DNA of 64,000 bases, taken from the NCBI RefSeq assembly GCF_000762405.1, contig NZ_JRPQ01000141.1, forward strand, positions 1 to 64,000, given 5' to 3'. Numbering within the stretch: position 1 is the stretch's first letter; the number at the start of each line of letters is the position of its first letter. A program made the translations under genes and the position numbers. This DNA comes from Hoylesella timonensis S9-PR14. Lineage in GTDB: Bacteria > Bacteroidota > Bacteroidia > Bacteroidales > Bacteroidaceae. Below, piece by piece: positions 8,360-16,586 of the stretch. The notes beneath the pieces are model-generated. The model saw nothing but the letters and a program-made list of their open reading frames with translations. It was not told where the DNA came from and searched no databases.

Positions 8360-9967
8360 ATGAAAATGAAAAATATATTGAAAATTGCTCCTATTATTGG
8401 AGCAATAGCAAGTAGCACACTGCTATCTGGATGTTTACAAGAAACATTTCCTACAGATGTGGCAACACAGAAGCAGGTACAGAGTTCAGCAAATGCAACT
8501 GAAAACCTTGTGGGTGCCATTACAACTCAAGCTAAGAGTATCTACAGCGATCCATATTCATGGGGATATGGTGCAGTTATGCACGTTAGAGACGTAATGA
8601 CAGCTGACATAGCAACCTTATCCTACCAAAACTGGGATTGGTTCTGGTTTTGGACCGATTGCAAAGAAATTGGTGCTCCATGGGCTGTAACACAATTTAT
8701 ATGGGAATGGCAATACCAATATGTACTCACTACAAACAATGTTATTGGACTGGTAGATCCCGAAAAGGCTACCGATTTCCAAAAGGGTGCTTTAGCCATA
8801 GCTTATGCAAACCGAGCAATGATTTACTTGGATTTAGCACGAATGTACGAGTTTTTACCCAATGATAAAACAGTAGGTAAAAGTGACACTGGCAAAGATA
8901 TTACAGGTCTCACTGTTCCTATCGTAAAAGCAGGAATGGATCAACAGCAAATGGCAAACAATCCACGTGCGAAGAAAGAAGACATGGTGAAGTTTATCAA
9001 AGAAGATTTAGACCAAGCCGAAAAATACATGAAATATGTAACCGACACCAAAGGAAACACGTTCCCAAACATGGCATGTGTTGAAGGTCTGCGCGCACGT
9101 CTTTACATGTGGCTTGAAGACTATCCTAATGCCAAGAAGTATGCACGATTAGCCATAGATAAAAGTGGTGTACCTATCATGACAAAAGAAGATTGCTTGG
9201 ACATCAACAAGGGTTTCAATGACATTTCCAAATGGATGTGGGGTGTGCAATATACAGATCAAGATGCAGGTTTGAAAAGTGAATGGGCTAATTGGACCTG
9301 TTGGATGTCGAACGAAGTGCAATATGGATACACCGCAAAGGGTGCAACCCAAATGATTGGCAGAAGTGTTTACGATCGCATTAGCGACAACGACTGGCGC
9401 AAACTGGAATTTAAGGCTCCAGAAGGCTCACCGCTTTACGATAAAGTTCCATTTCTAAATGCAACATACAAAGAGAAACTCCCTGCCTATGCTTCCTTAA
9501 AATTCCGTCCCAACAAAGGTGATGATAAAAGCTTTAAGGTAGGACAAGCCTCAGCATATCCTATGATGCGCGTAGAAGAAATGTATTTCATCGAAGCAGA
9601 AGCAGCTGCACACCAAAACCTTGCAGAAGGTAAAAAGCTGTTAGAACAATTCATGAAGACACGTAATGACAAATACGAATGCAAAGCAAAGACACAAGAT
9701 GACCTTGTAGAAGAAATTGTTTTCCAAAAGCGTGTTGAACTTTGGGGCGAAGGACAATCATTCTTCGACATCAAGCGATTGAACTATTCTGTAACAAGAG
9801 GCTATCCTGGTACTAACTTTGTACCCGAAGTAAGATTGAACAGCAAAGGTAGACCTGCATGGATGAACTTTGTTATCGTTGACCAAGAGATTATGTCCAA
9901 TCCTATTTTACGAGATCAAAACAATCCAGATCCATCAGAAAAATACAGTCCTTGGATTGGAGAATAA
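8360..9967 (+). CDS. SusD/RagB-type substrate-binding lipoprotein
   Basis: A 535-residue surface lipoprotein that caps the SusC barrel and captures the substrate. The signal ends in the lipobox LLSGC with acylated Cys25. The TPR-like helical scaffold typical of SusD is seen around ALAIAYANRAMIYLDLARMYE, and the C-terminal family signature occurs as VFQKRVELWGEGQSFFDIKRLNY. Translation could also begin at the methionine two codons later; the first is kept because it follows susC by 18 bp. Many tryptophans in the first third (WDWFWFW) probably shape the binding face. It is co-transcribed with susC and the following lipoprotein. Confidence 0.92.
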   Translation: MKMKNILKIAPIIGAIASSTLLSGCLQETFPTDVATQKQVQSSANATENLVGAITTQAKSIYSDPYSWGYGAVMHVRDVMTADIATLSYQNWDWFWFWTDCKEIGAPWAVTQFIWEWQYQYVLTTNNVIGLVDPEKATDFQKGALAIAYANRAMIYLDLARMYEFLPNDKTVGKSDTGKDITGLTVPIVKAGMDQQQMANNPRAKKEDMVKFIKEDLDQAEKYMKYVTDTKGNTFPNMACVEGLRARLYMWLEDYPNAKKYARLAIDKSGVPIMTKEDCLDINKGFNDISKWMWGVQYTDQDAGLKSEWANWTCWMSNEVQYGYTAKGATQMIGRSVYDRISDNDWRKLEFKAPEGSPLYDKVPFLNATYKEKLPAYASLKFRPNKGDDKSFKVGQASAYPMMRVEEMYFIEAEAAAHQNLAEGKKLLEQFMKTRNDKYECKAKTQDDLVEEIVFQKRVELWGEGQSFFDIKRLNYSVTRGYPGTNFVPEVRLNSKGRPAWMNFVIVDQEIMSNPILRDQNNPDPSEKYSPWIGE

Positions 9968-9994
9968 CGCCATCAATACAAAATTATAGCAATT

Positions 9995-10846
9995 ATGAAA
10001 AAGACATATCATACGTTAAGAGCCATACTCCTATTTGTATGCGTTACATTGTGCGCATCCTGTGTAGAAGAGTATGAATACGAGCCTGCAACATTAACCG
10101 CAGGAAAGCCAGAAACTGAACAAGCTTTTTTATTAACAAATTCTAATGTCATATACTTAGAAAACAGTATGCCACAAACATTAGAAGTGAACGTTGTACG
10201 ACCTGATAAATCTGCAGCTGGTTCTATAAAACTTGTTTCAGATAACGATAAATTCAAAGTACCACAGAGTATTGACTTTAAGGCTGGTGAAAAATCTAAA
10301 CTTGTCAAGATAAACTTTGACATGAAACCTACAACATCTGAACAAGTAACCATCAAAGTGGCGGATGAAAATGCCTATAATTATGCAAGTACAAAGGTGA
10401 ATATAACGGTCAATAGGTACACAAAACATAGTGCAAATTGGCAAAGTTGGTTCTATGGTTACACATTCGAAGACATAGAAATCATGGAATGTCCTAAAGA
10501 TATGTTCACTATCAGAGGGCAACATTTCAAGGCTGAATGGATTGACAGTGATTTGGGCAACATTACATTTTGGAAAGATGAAAAAGGATTGTTACACATG
10601 AAGCCACAATATATTCATCGACAGAATTGGAAAGATGCTGGATTAAAAGATTTTTGGATTGTAGGTTTATTCGGTGATAGCGAGCAGCTTTGGAAGAAGG
10701 CAGACATTGACGCTTTGACCAAGGATGAATGTGGCAAATATCATCCAGAAGACGACACCTTCGAGTTATGGTTCCACTGGTACTCCCCCGATTTCGGTTG
10801 GTGGGTCAACAATCAGAATCCGGAATGGATTGCGCTTTTGGACTAA
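9995..10846 (+). CDS. Accessory lipoprotein of the SusCD operon
   Basis: A 283-residue exported lipoprotein, third gene of the uptake operon (27 bp after susD). The signal ends in the lipobox CASC with Cys23. Residues of about 35-145 look like an Ig/Calx-beta-like strand domain of the kind seen in SusCD-linked DUF4843-type proteins. The C-terminal part is rich in Trp, Asp and Phe (for example ELWFHWYSPDFGWWVNNQN). Proteins in this position often sit on the cell surface and add a second binding site. The exact family could not be assigned, and no catalytic motif is visible. Two hairpins follow the stop codon. Confidence 0.7.
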   Translation: MKKTYHTLRAILLFVCVTLCASCVEEYEYEPATLTAGKPETEQAFLLTNSNVIYLENSMPQTLEVNVVRPDKSAAGSIKLVSDNDKFKVPQSIDFKAGEKSKLVKINFDMKPTTSEQVTIKVADENAYNYASTKVNITVNRYTKHSANWQSWFYGYTFEDIEIMECPKDMFTIRGQHFKAEWIDSDLGNITFWKDEKGLLHMKPQYIHRQNWKDAGLKDFWIVGLFGDSEQLWKKADIDALTKDECGKYHPEDDTFELWFHWYSPDFGWWVNNQNPEWIALLD

Positions 10847-10869
10847 AAAAAATGAGCGAACAATAAAAA

Positions 10870-10890
10870 GATAACACACGCTGTGTTATC
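10870..10890 (+). terminator. Hairpin after the SusCD operon
   Basis: GATAACACA (10870-10878) pairs perfectly with TGTGTTATC (10882-10890) around a 3-nt loop. No T-run follows. It may be an mRNA-stabilising 3' hairpin or act with the stronger terminator just downstream. Confidence 0.5.
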
Positions 10891-10899
10891 ATCAATTAC

Positions 10900-10947
10900 A
10901 ACCCAATGGGTGGTGGGAGAACTCTCGCCAATGCCCATTGGGTTTTT
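10900..10947 (+). terminator. Intrinsic terminator of the SusCD operon
   Basis: AACCCAATGGG (10900-10910) pairs perfectly with CCCATTGGGTT (10934-10944), with further pairing inside the loop, and TTT follows. An in-frame ATG at 10906 lies inside this stem, so the peptidase must start downstream at 10972. Confidence 0.8.
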
Positions 10948-10971
10948 CTATCTACTGAAACAAAAATATTT

Positions 10972-12657
10972 ATGATGAGACTAAGATTATTTACTACTTT
11001 TTTCCTTATCTTGTTGCTCACCCTCTCGGCATCGGCAAGACCTCGCACCATGGCACAACTCAAGGCCATCGCTGCTCGAGAACTTTCTGTATCTACGACA
11101 GTCGAAAATACGAGAGGCACAAGTATTAGCAACATGGAAACGCTTCAACAATTGTCAGACTTGATCGTGATTGGCAATCACCATGTGGGTTTCGTGGTAT
11201 TGGCAAACGATGACGCCATTGAAGCCGTTGTCGGTGTATCGAACAAGCCATATACCAACGACACAAACATCAATCCTGCCTTTCAATGGTACTTACGGGC
11301 AGCCAACGCAGCCATAGCCAATCGCATAGCAAACGGACAACATTACAGTGCTGCCATTGCCCCAGCGGCACCCCTACCCGACCATGTAGATCCACTCATT
11401 GAAACGAAATGGCAACAAAAAGCACCGTTTAACAACGATGTGCAAAAGGATGCTAACGGCAACCCCTATCTTGTGGGATGCGTGGCAATCGCCATGACGC
11501 AGATTATGCGCTATTACAAGTATCCTGCAAAGGGCAAAGGTTCGAACACCTATTCCATGAACGGTGAGACGCTCACTGCCGACTTTTCCGCATCTCCTTA
11601 TCAGTGGGACAAGATGTTGCCTATCTATGAAAAAGGAAAATACACTGACGAAGAGGCGAAAGCTGTGTCAGAGTTGATGCGACAGGTGGGCATTTCCGTC
11701 AATATGGATTATAAACCTAACTTCAGTTCCTCGTACACAAAATCTGCACAAAACGCATTGATTAACAATTTCGGCTACAATCCCAACATGAATCGCTACA
11801 CTCGCAACTACTATTCTGAACAAGAATGGATGGACATGGTGTATAAGGAATTGTCTGAGCAACGCCCCATTTATTATTCGGGCAACGACTCGAAAGGGAA
11901 AAACGGTCACGCTTTTGTAATCGATGGTTATAACGCAGAAGGCAAAGTATATGTCAATTGGGGCTGGGGAGGCTATGAAGACGGCTACTTCGACATTGGT
12001 ATTTTGACACCAGAGAATAGCGGCGACTACAGTTACTACCAAGACATGATTGTTGGCATTCAGCCAGAGCAGCAAGGAGCGTGGAGGAGTCACCTCACAT
12101 TATACTATGGCAATGAGCTAACAATAGATAAGTTTGGTAAGAGATCCATTTCCGTGGCTGAAATCCAATTGTGGAACGTGAGCAGCTCCACGCTTAATGG
12201 CGAATTCCAACTCGTCATCGAGGGGAATGGCATCTTGCGCAACTTGGTCTCAATTGACTACACGGCAAAAGACAGTTACAGTATATCTTACCCATGGCAA
12301 AAAATCCTCATTCCTAAAGACCTGCCCGATGGCGATTATCAAATCTACCCACGGTTCAAAGACGATCGGGATACTGATTGGCAAATAGTAAGGGCAGAAT
12401 ACGGCAAGAAGAACAGTGTAATAATTCATGTTACCAATGACGCCGTCGCTATCAAGGACAAGCGCACCAATTACGACTGGGTAACAGCCATTGAGACACC
12501 AACGGTCAGCGATGCCGAAGCACCCATCAGCGTGTACAACTTGCAAGGTCACAAGCTATTACAACTACCCGCAGCCGCTTTCTCAATAAGCCAACTTCCC
12601 ACACATGGCATCTTTATTATAAAGCAAGGAACAAAGACGACAAAGGTGGTCAGATAA
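10972..12657 (+). CDS. Secreted C10-family cysteine peptidase (interpain/streptopain-like)
   Basis: A 561-residue secreted protease counted from the ATG at 10972. An in-frame ATG 66 bp earlier is rejected because it sits in a terminator stem and would spoil the signal peptide. Residues 1-21 form the signal. About 23-130 is the inhibitory propeptide. The catalytic domain has the nucleophile Cys170 in LVGCVAIAMTQIM, the histidine His313 in NGHAFVIDGYN, and the VNWGWGG strand around 328-334. A beta-rich extension follows, and the C-terminus (ISVYNLQGHKLLQ...HGIFIIKQGTKTTKVVR) resembles a type IX secretion tail. It probably degrades host proteins outside the cell. It lies behind the SusCD operon but after a terminator, so a functional link is inferred, not shown. 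Confidence 0.9.
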   Translation: MMRLRLFTTFFLILLLTLSASARPRTMAQLKAIAARELSVSTTVENTRGTSISNMETLQQLSDLIVIGNHHVGFVVLANDDAIEAVVGVSNKPYTNDTNINPAFQWYLRAANAAIANRIANGQHYSAAIAPAAPLPDHVDPLIETKWQQKAPFNNDVQKDANGNPYLVGCVAIAMTQIMRYYKYPAKGKGSNTYSMNGETLTADFSASPYQWDKMLPIYEKGKYTDEEAKAVSELMRQVGISVNMDYKPNFSSSYTKSAQNALINNFGYNPNMNRYTRNYYSEQEWMDMVYKELSEQRPIYYSGNDSKGKNGHAFVIDGYNAEGKVYVNWGWGGYEDGYFDIGILTPENSGDYSYYQDMIVGIQPEQQGAWRSHLTLYYGNELTIDKFGKRSISVAEIQLWNVSSSTLNGEFQLVIEGNGILRNLVSIDYTAKDSYSISYPWQKILIPKDLPDGDYQIYPRFKDDRDTDWQIVRAEYGKKNSVIIHVTNDAVAIKDKRTNYDWVTAIETPTVSDAEAPISVYNLQGHKLLQLPAAAFSISQLPTHGIFIIKQGTKTTKVVR

Positions 12658-12712
12658 CCCACAAAGCACAACTCAACGGGTTAACAGCCTTGACTCATTG
12701 AAATATAACTTT

Positions 12713-12755
12713 TAGAGCATTGGATTGCAACATTTATCCAATGCTCTATTTTTTT
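12713..12755 (+). terminator. Intrinsic terminator of the peptidase gene
   Basis: A 13-bp perfect stem, TAGAGCATTGGAT (12713-12725) with ATCCAATGCTCTA (12736-12748), is followed by seven T residues. It lies about 55 bp after the stop codon. Confidence 0.88.
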
Positions 12756-12811
12756 CTTATTTTTAGTATTGGGTTCATATCAGAACCAACGAAAGCACTT
12801 CCAAAAGTATA

Positions 12812-13297
12812 TTTTTGTCCTGTAATTTTACCAAAAATCGACCATTGAAAATCTCTGAAATAGAAAAAATCAATAGGCAAACGAGCTGCAAAAATGGGCT
12901 GATTTTACCAAATTAAACATCTTTTCAAGCAGGAACATTGACTTTACGCCCTTGGAAACATGTATTAGAGGTGTTATTCACATGCTTCAACGACATTAAA
13001 GCATGCAAATAACAAGCTTAGAACAATGCTTTAACCGCCAAGAAAGGGTAAAAAATGGTGCTAAAAGCGAATGCTTAATCGCAACATATTAAATAACAAC
13101 AAGTTATGAACATCGCTCATTTTTAGCGTATTTGCGACCAACTTTGCCGTTGGTTGTTTTCACGCGAGTTTTGAGAGGCACTTTGTAAAGAAAATTCAGC
13201 ATTTATTTTTCTTCCTTGTAGCGTATCATCCATATTATCTACGCTATTTATTTTGTGTCTTTTCGCAGTAGAAAATATCACTCTTCAATAAAAGAGC
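12812..13297 (+). repeat. Dispersed intergenic repeat, copy 2 (full length)
   Basis: A full-length member of the repeat family. The left end begins TTTTTGTCCTGTAATTTTACC. The hairpin CATGCTT/AAGCATG is at 12981-12987 with 12999-13005, the inner hairpin ACCAAC/GTTGGT is near 13137-13154, and a terminal CTCTT/AAGAG hairpin closes the element at 13297. The outer stem of the second hairpin is interrupted in this copy. It shares long identical blocks with the copies at 1-360 and 33864-34341. No coding sequence is credible inside it. Confidence 0.88.
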
Positions 13298-13411
13298 AGG
13301 ACACGATTCTTTCATTTAGAAATGATATATTTTGTTATTGTAAACAGCGTAGAAGAAATTAACAACGAAATAAGCAGAAAAAACAAAAATGTAAGTGTAA
13401 TATAAAGAACC

Positions 13412-13541
13412 CAAAGAACGTAGACGTTCTGGCGAAATGAACGAAAAGAAATGAGATGCTCACTCTCAACTATTTCGTTTCATAAGTGAAAGGTTGCAAC
13501 AATGTTTTTCGTTCTTTTAGATAGAACGGGACGTTCTTTCG
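13412..13541. other. Large imperfect inverted repeat between the repeat element and thrA
   Basis: Two 37-nt arms (13412-13448 and 13505-13541) are inverted copies of each other with matched blocks AAAGAACGT, GTTCT and GAACGAAAA and a 56-nt spacer. Each arm is itself partly palindromic around GAACGT/ACGTTC. It could form a long cruciform or RNA hairpin. No gene of known function lies here, and the remaining DNA from 13298 to 13800 shows nothing else I can name. Confidence 0.55.
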
Positions 13542-13801
13542 TCAAATGTTTTGTGCGGCAATGTTTTTTTAGTTTCTTTTGCGTCTTTCGTTGTTAAAGA
13601 ATGAGGTACATTGATACTTTTCTGCTGGTGCGCAAGATATTATATTCATATCATTTACGATTTGAGAGACATGTAACCAAAGAGTGAATGATTTTAACAA
13701 CGGAGGTGTTCTTAAATGAAAGAGCCATGAGAGCAGGGAGATACAAGCATTGCTTTGCAAATTATATGGATGAAAATAAAGGCTGATTTCAAGAAATTTT
13801 G

Positions 13802-13982
13802 TACATTTGCCCTTATCTAAGTCCAGATGGACGCAATAGATGAACCGCCTTTGAGAAAAAATCCCACCGACGGAAAGTAAGCGAGGTGAAAATTCCACCC
13901 TGCTATAAGAGAGAATAACTCTATTGTGACGCACCTCCGATTTGGGCTACATTGCGGCACAACAAGATAAAAAGAACACTAC
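13802..13982 (+). promoter_or_regulatory. -7 box and structured leader of thrA
   Basis: TACATTTG (13802-13809) matches TAnnTTTG and would give a leader of about 165 nt. In the leader GAGGTG (13883-13888) can pair either with CACCTC (13932-13937) or, in part, with the near CACC (13896-13899), giving two mutually exclusive stems. No leader peptide rich in Thr or Ile codons was found. The regulatory role is inferred. Confidence 0.4.
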
Positions 13983-16418
13983 ATGAAAGTATTGAAGTTT
14001 GGCGGAACATCCGTTGGTTCCGTGGAAAGCATCCTCTCACTGAAGAGGATTGTCGAGAGAGAAGCCCAACGACAACCCGTTGTTGTGGTAGTAAGCGCAT
14101 TGGGAGGCATCACCGACCAACTGCTGAACACAGCGCAATTGGCACTGTCGGGCAATGAAACTTGGAAAGACTCCTTCGACAATATGGTGGAGAGACACCA
14201 CCAACTCATTGATTCCGTTATCACTGACAACATCAAGCACAGCGAACTATATCACAAGGTAGACACGCTGTTCGAACAGCTCCGTTCCATCTATTTCGGT
14301 GTATTTCTCATCCACGATCTGAGTCATAAGACAGAAGACACCATCGTGAGCTATGGCGAGCGACTAAGTTCGCACATCGTTGCCACCTTAGTAGAGAATG
14401 CCCGCTGGATAGATGCCCGCACATTCATCAAGACCGAGCGCAAACACAACAAGCATGTATTGGACAGCACGCTCACTCAGCAGTTGGTAAGGGACGCCTT
14501 TTCGCATCAGCACACCATTACCTTGGTGCCGGGATTCATCAGTCAGGACAAAGATACACACGAGACTACCAACTTGGGAAGAGGCGGATCAGACTATACC
14601 GCGTCTATCATTGCCGCCGCACTCGATGCCGACATTCTGGAAATATGGACAGATGTAAATGGCTTTATGACAGCCGATCCCAAGGTAATCAAGGCTGCCT
14701 ACACGATTCATGAACTCAGTTACATTGAGGCGATGGAGCTGTGCAACTTTGGTGCCAAGGTGGTATATCCGCCCACTATCTACCCCGTATGTGTGAAAAA
14801 CATCCCTATACAGGTGAAAAACACGTTCGATCCCGACGGTGAGGGAACCATGATTAAGGCAAAAATCAAAAACGATGGCAAGCCTATCAAAGGCATCTCA
14901 AGTATTAAGGGAACCACACTTATCAACGTGGCAGGACTGTCCATGGTGGGTGTCATTGGTGTCAACCGTCGCATCTTCACCGCCTTGGCGAACCATGGCA
15001 TATCGGTATTCATGGTAAGTCAGGCGTCTTCGGAGAACTCTACCAGTATTGGTGTGCGCGAACAGGATGCAGATGCTGCGGTAGCTGTACTCAACGAAGA
15101 GTTTGCCAAAGAGATAGAAACGGGTGCTATGTTCCCCATGAAGGCACAAAGTGGGCTTGCCACCATTGCCATTGTGGGTGAGAACATGCGTCACCTGCCA
15201 GGAATAGCCGCCAAACTGTTTGAAACATTAGGGCGTTCGGGCATCAGTGTCATTGCTTTTGCACAGGGGTCCAGTGAGACCAACATCTCCGTTGTCATAG
15301 AAGCTGCCTACCTACGCAAAGCCCTGAACGTGCTGCACGACTCGTTCTTCCTGTCCGAATACAAGGTGCTCAACCTCTTCATCTGTGGCATTGGCACCGT
15401 AGGAGGCAAACTCATAGAGCAGATACGGTCGCAGTACGATGAACTGAAGGAACATTCCCGACTCAAACTCAACGTGGTAGGCATCGCCTCATCCAAGCAT
15501 GCCATATACAACCGTGACGGTTTAGATTTGCAGACCTACCGAGAAGAGCTGCAAGCATCAGAACTCAGTTCACCACAGAAATTGTGTGAAACCGTCATCG
15601 GCATGAACATCTTTAACTCTGTATTTGTAGACTGTACGGCAAGTGGCGAGATTGCCGCCCTCTATCAACCGCTCTTAGAACATAACATCAGTGTGGTGGC
15701 AGCCAACAAGATAGCCGCCTCATCGCCTTACGACGAATATATGCGATTGAAACAAACCGCCGTGACACGAGGAGTAAAGTTCAGATACGAAACCAACGTG
15801 GGAGCAGGACTGCCCATTATCGGCACTATCAACGACCTGCGCAACTCTGGAGACAAGATTCTGAAGATTGAAGCCGTGCTTAGTGGCACGCTCAACTTCA
15901 TCTTCAACGAGCTGACAGCCGATGTGCCATTTTCGGAAACTGTACACCGTGCCAAAGAAGAGGGGTATAGTGAGCCCGACCCACGCATCGACTTGAGCGG
16001 AAAGGATGTGATCCGCAAGCTGGTCATCCTCACACGCGAGGCTGGCTACAAGGCAGAACAAGAAGAGGTGGAGAAACACCTGTTTGTGCCTGATGAATAT
16101 TTTGAAGGCAGTGTGGACGAATTTTGGAAGCGGCTACCACAATTGGACGACGACTTCGAGAAACGTCGTCGCACCCTCGAACAGCAAGGTGAGCGGTGGC
16201 GATTCGTAGCCTCTATGGAGCATGGCAAAATGAAAGTCGGTCTGCAAGCAGTAGCACAGTCGCATCCCTTCTATAACCTCGAAGGTAGCAACAACATCGT
16301 GTTGCTCACCACCGAACGTTACAAAGCCTACCCCATGCAAATACAGGGATATGGTGCAGGTGCCGATGTCACCGCCGCAGGCGTGTTTGCCAATATCATG
16401 TCGATAGCCAATATATAA
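13983..16418 (+). CDS. thrA: Bifunctional aspartokinase / homoserine dehydrogenase
   Basis: An 811-residue fusion enzyme catalysing the first and third steps from aspartate towards threonine and methionine. The aspartokinase domain begins with KFGGTSVGS (residues 5-13) and runs to about 290. Paired ACT regulatory domains follow (about 310-460). The homoserine dehydrogenase domain starts with the NAD(P) motif CGIGTVGGKLIE near 462 and contains the conserved catalytic region around EGYSEPDPRIDLSGKDVIRK. Length matches the E. coli ThrA type (820 residues). thrB and thrC are not next to it here; the next gene belongs to lipoate metabolism. Start codon choice follows the conserved N-terminus MKVLKFGGTS. 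Confidence 0.95.
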   Translation: MKVLKFGGTSVGSVESILSLKRIVEREAQRQPVVVVVSALGGITDQLLNTAQLALSGNETWKDSFDNMVERHHQLIDSVITDNIKHSELYHKVDTLFEQLRSIYFGVFLIHDLSHKTEDTIVSYGERLSSHIVATLVENARWIDARTFIKTERKHNKHVLDSTLTQQLVRDAFSHQHTITLVPGFISQDKDTHETTNLGRGGSDYTASIIAAALDADILEIWTDVNGFMTADPKVIKAAYTIHELSYIEAMELCNFGAKVVYPPTIYPVCVKNIPIQVKNTFDPDGEGTMIKAKIKNDGKPIKGISSIKGTTLINVAGLSMVGVIGVNRRIFTALANHGISVFMVSQASSENSTSIGVREQDADAAVAVLNEEFAKEIETGAMFPMKAQSGLATIAIVGENMRHLPGIAAKLFETLGRSGISVIAFAQGSSETNISVVIEAAYLRKALNVLHDSFFLSEYKVLNLFICGIGTVGGKLIEQIRSQYDELKEHSRLKLNVVGIASSKHAIYNRDGLDLQTYREELQASELSSPQKLCETVIGMNIFNSVFVDCTASGEIAALYQPLLEHNISVVAANKIAASSPYDEYMRLKQTAVTRGVKFRYETNVGAGLPIIGTINDLRNSGDKILKIEAVLSGTLNFIFNELTADVPFSETVHRAKEEGYSEPDPRIDLSGKDVIRKLVILTREAGYKAEQEEVEKHLFVPDEYFEGSVDEFWKRLPQLDDDFEKRRRTLEQQGERWRFVASMEHGKMKVGLQAVAQSHPFYNLEGSNNIVLLTTERYKAYPMQIQGYGAGADVTAAGVFANIMSIANI

Positions 16419-16522
16419 TATATAAGGTGGACTGAGGATGATGAACAAAACTATGAAGAAACATTGCCGAAGAGGAACTCTGAAACGCATTCATGTGAAG
16501 ATTACAAAAAAAACATTGATTT

Positions 16523-16555
16523 TTTGGTGTAATCGATGACAAATCATTATATTTG
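16523..16555 (+). promoter_or_regulatory. Promoter of the lplA-gcv operon
   Basis: TTTG at 16523-16526 and TATATTTG at 16548-16555 are 21 bp apart, close to the Bacteroidota consensus. The start codon of lplA is 31 bp further on. I see no glycine riboswitch fold between thrA and this promoter. Confidence 0.65.
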
Positions 16556-16586
16556 TAGTCAAACAATCTAAAATGAAAAGCAATCA

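Noticed and set aside
10906-10971. In-frame upstream ATG for the C10 peptidase
   Set aside because: It lies inside the stem of a terminator and would put 22 polar residues in front of a good signal peptide.
13569-13934. 121-codon minus-strand frame upstream of thrA
   Set aside because: Composition is rich in Ser, Leu, Arg and Cys without domain character, and it runs through the thrA leader in antisense.
13861-13935. Stretch resembling the GGTGnAAnTCC core of a cobalamin riboswitch upstream of thrA
   Set aside because: The core has an extra base, the GGGAA and ACTGT blocks are missing, and no B12-related gene follows.
16438-16539. 33-codon, very basic frame between thrA and lplA
   Set aside because: It overlaps the lplA promoter, has no clear start context and no recognisable family; most likely chance.
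16419-16586. Glycine riboswitch in front of the gcv operon
   Set aside because: No GGAGAG-type paired aptamer motif is present; only a standard promoter was found.
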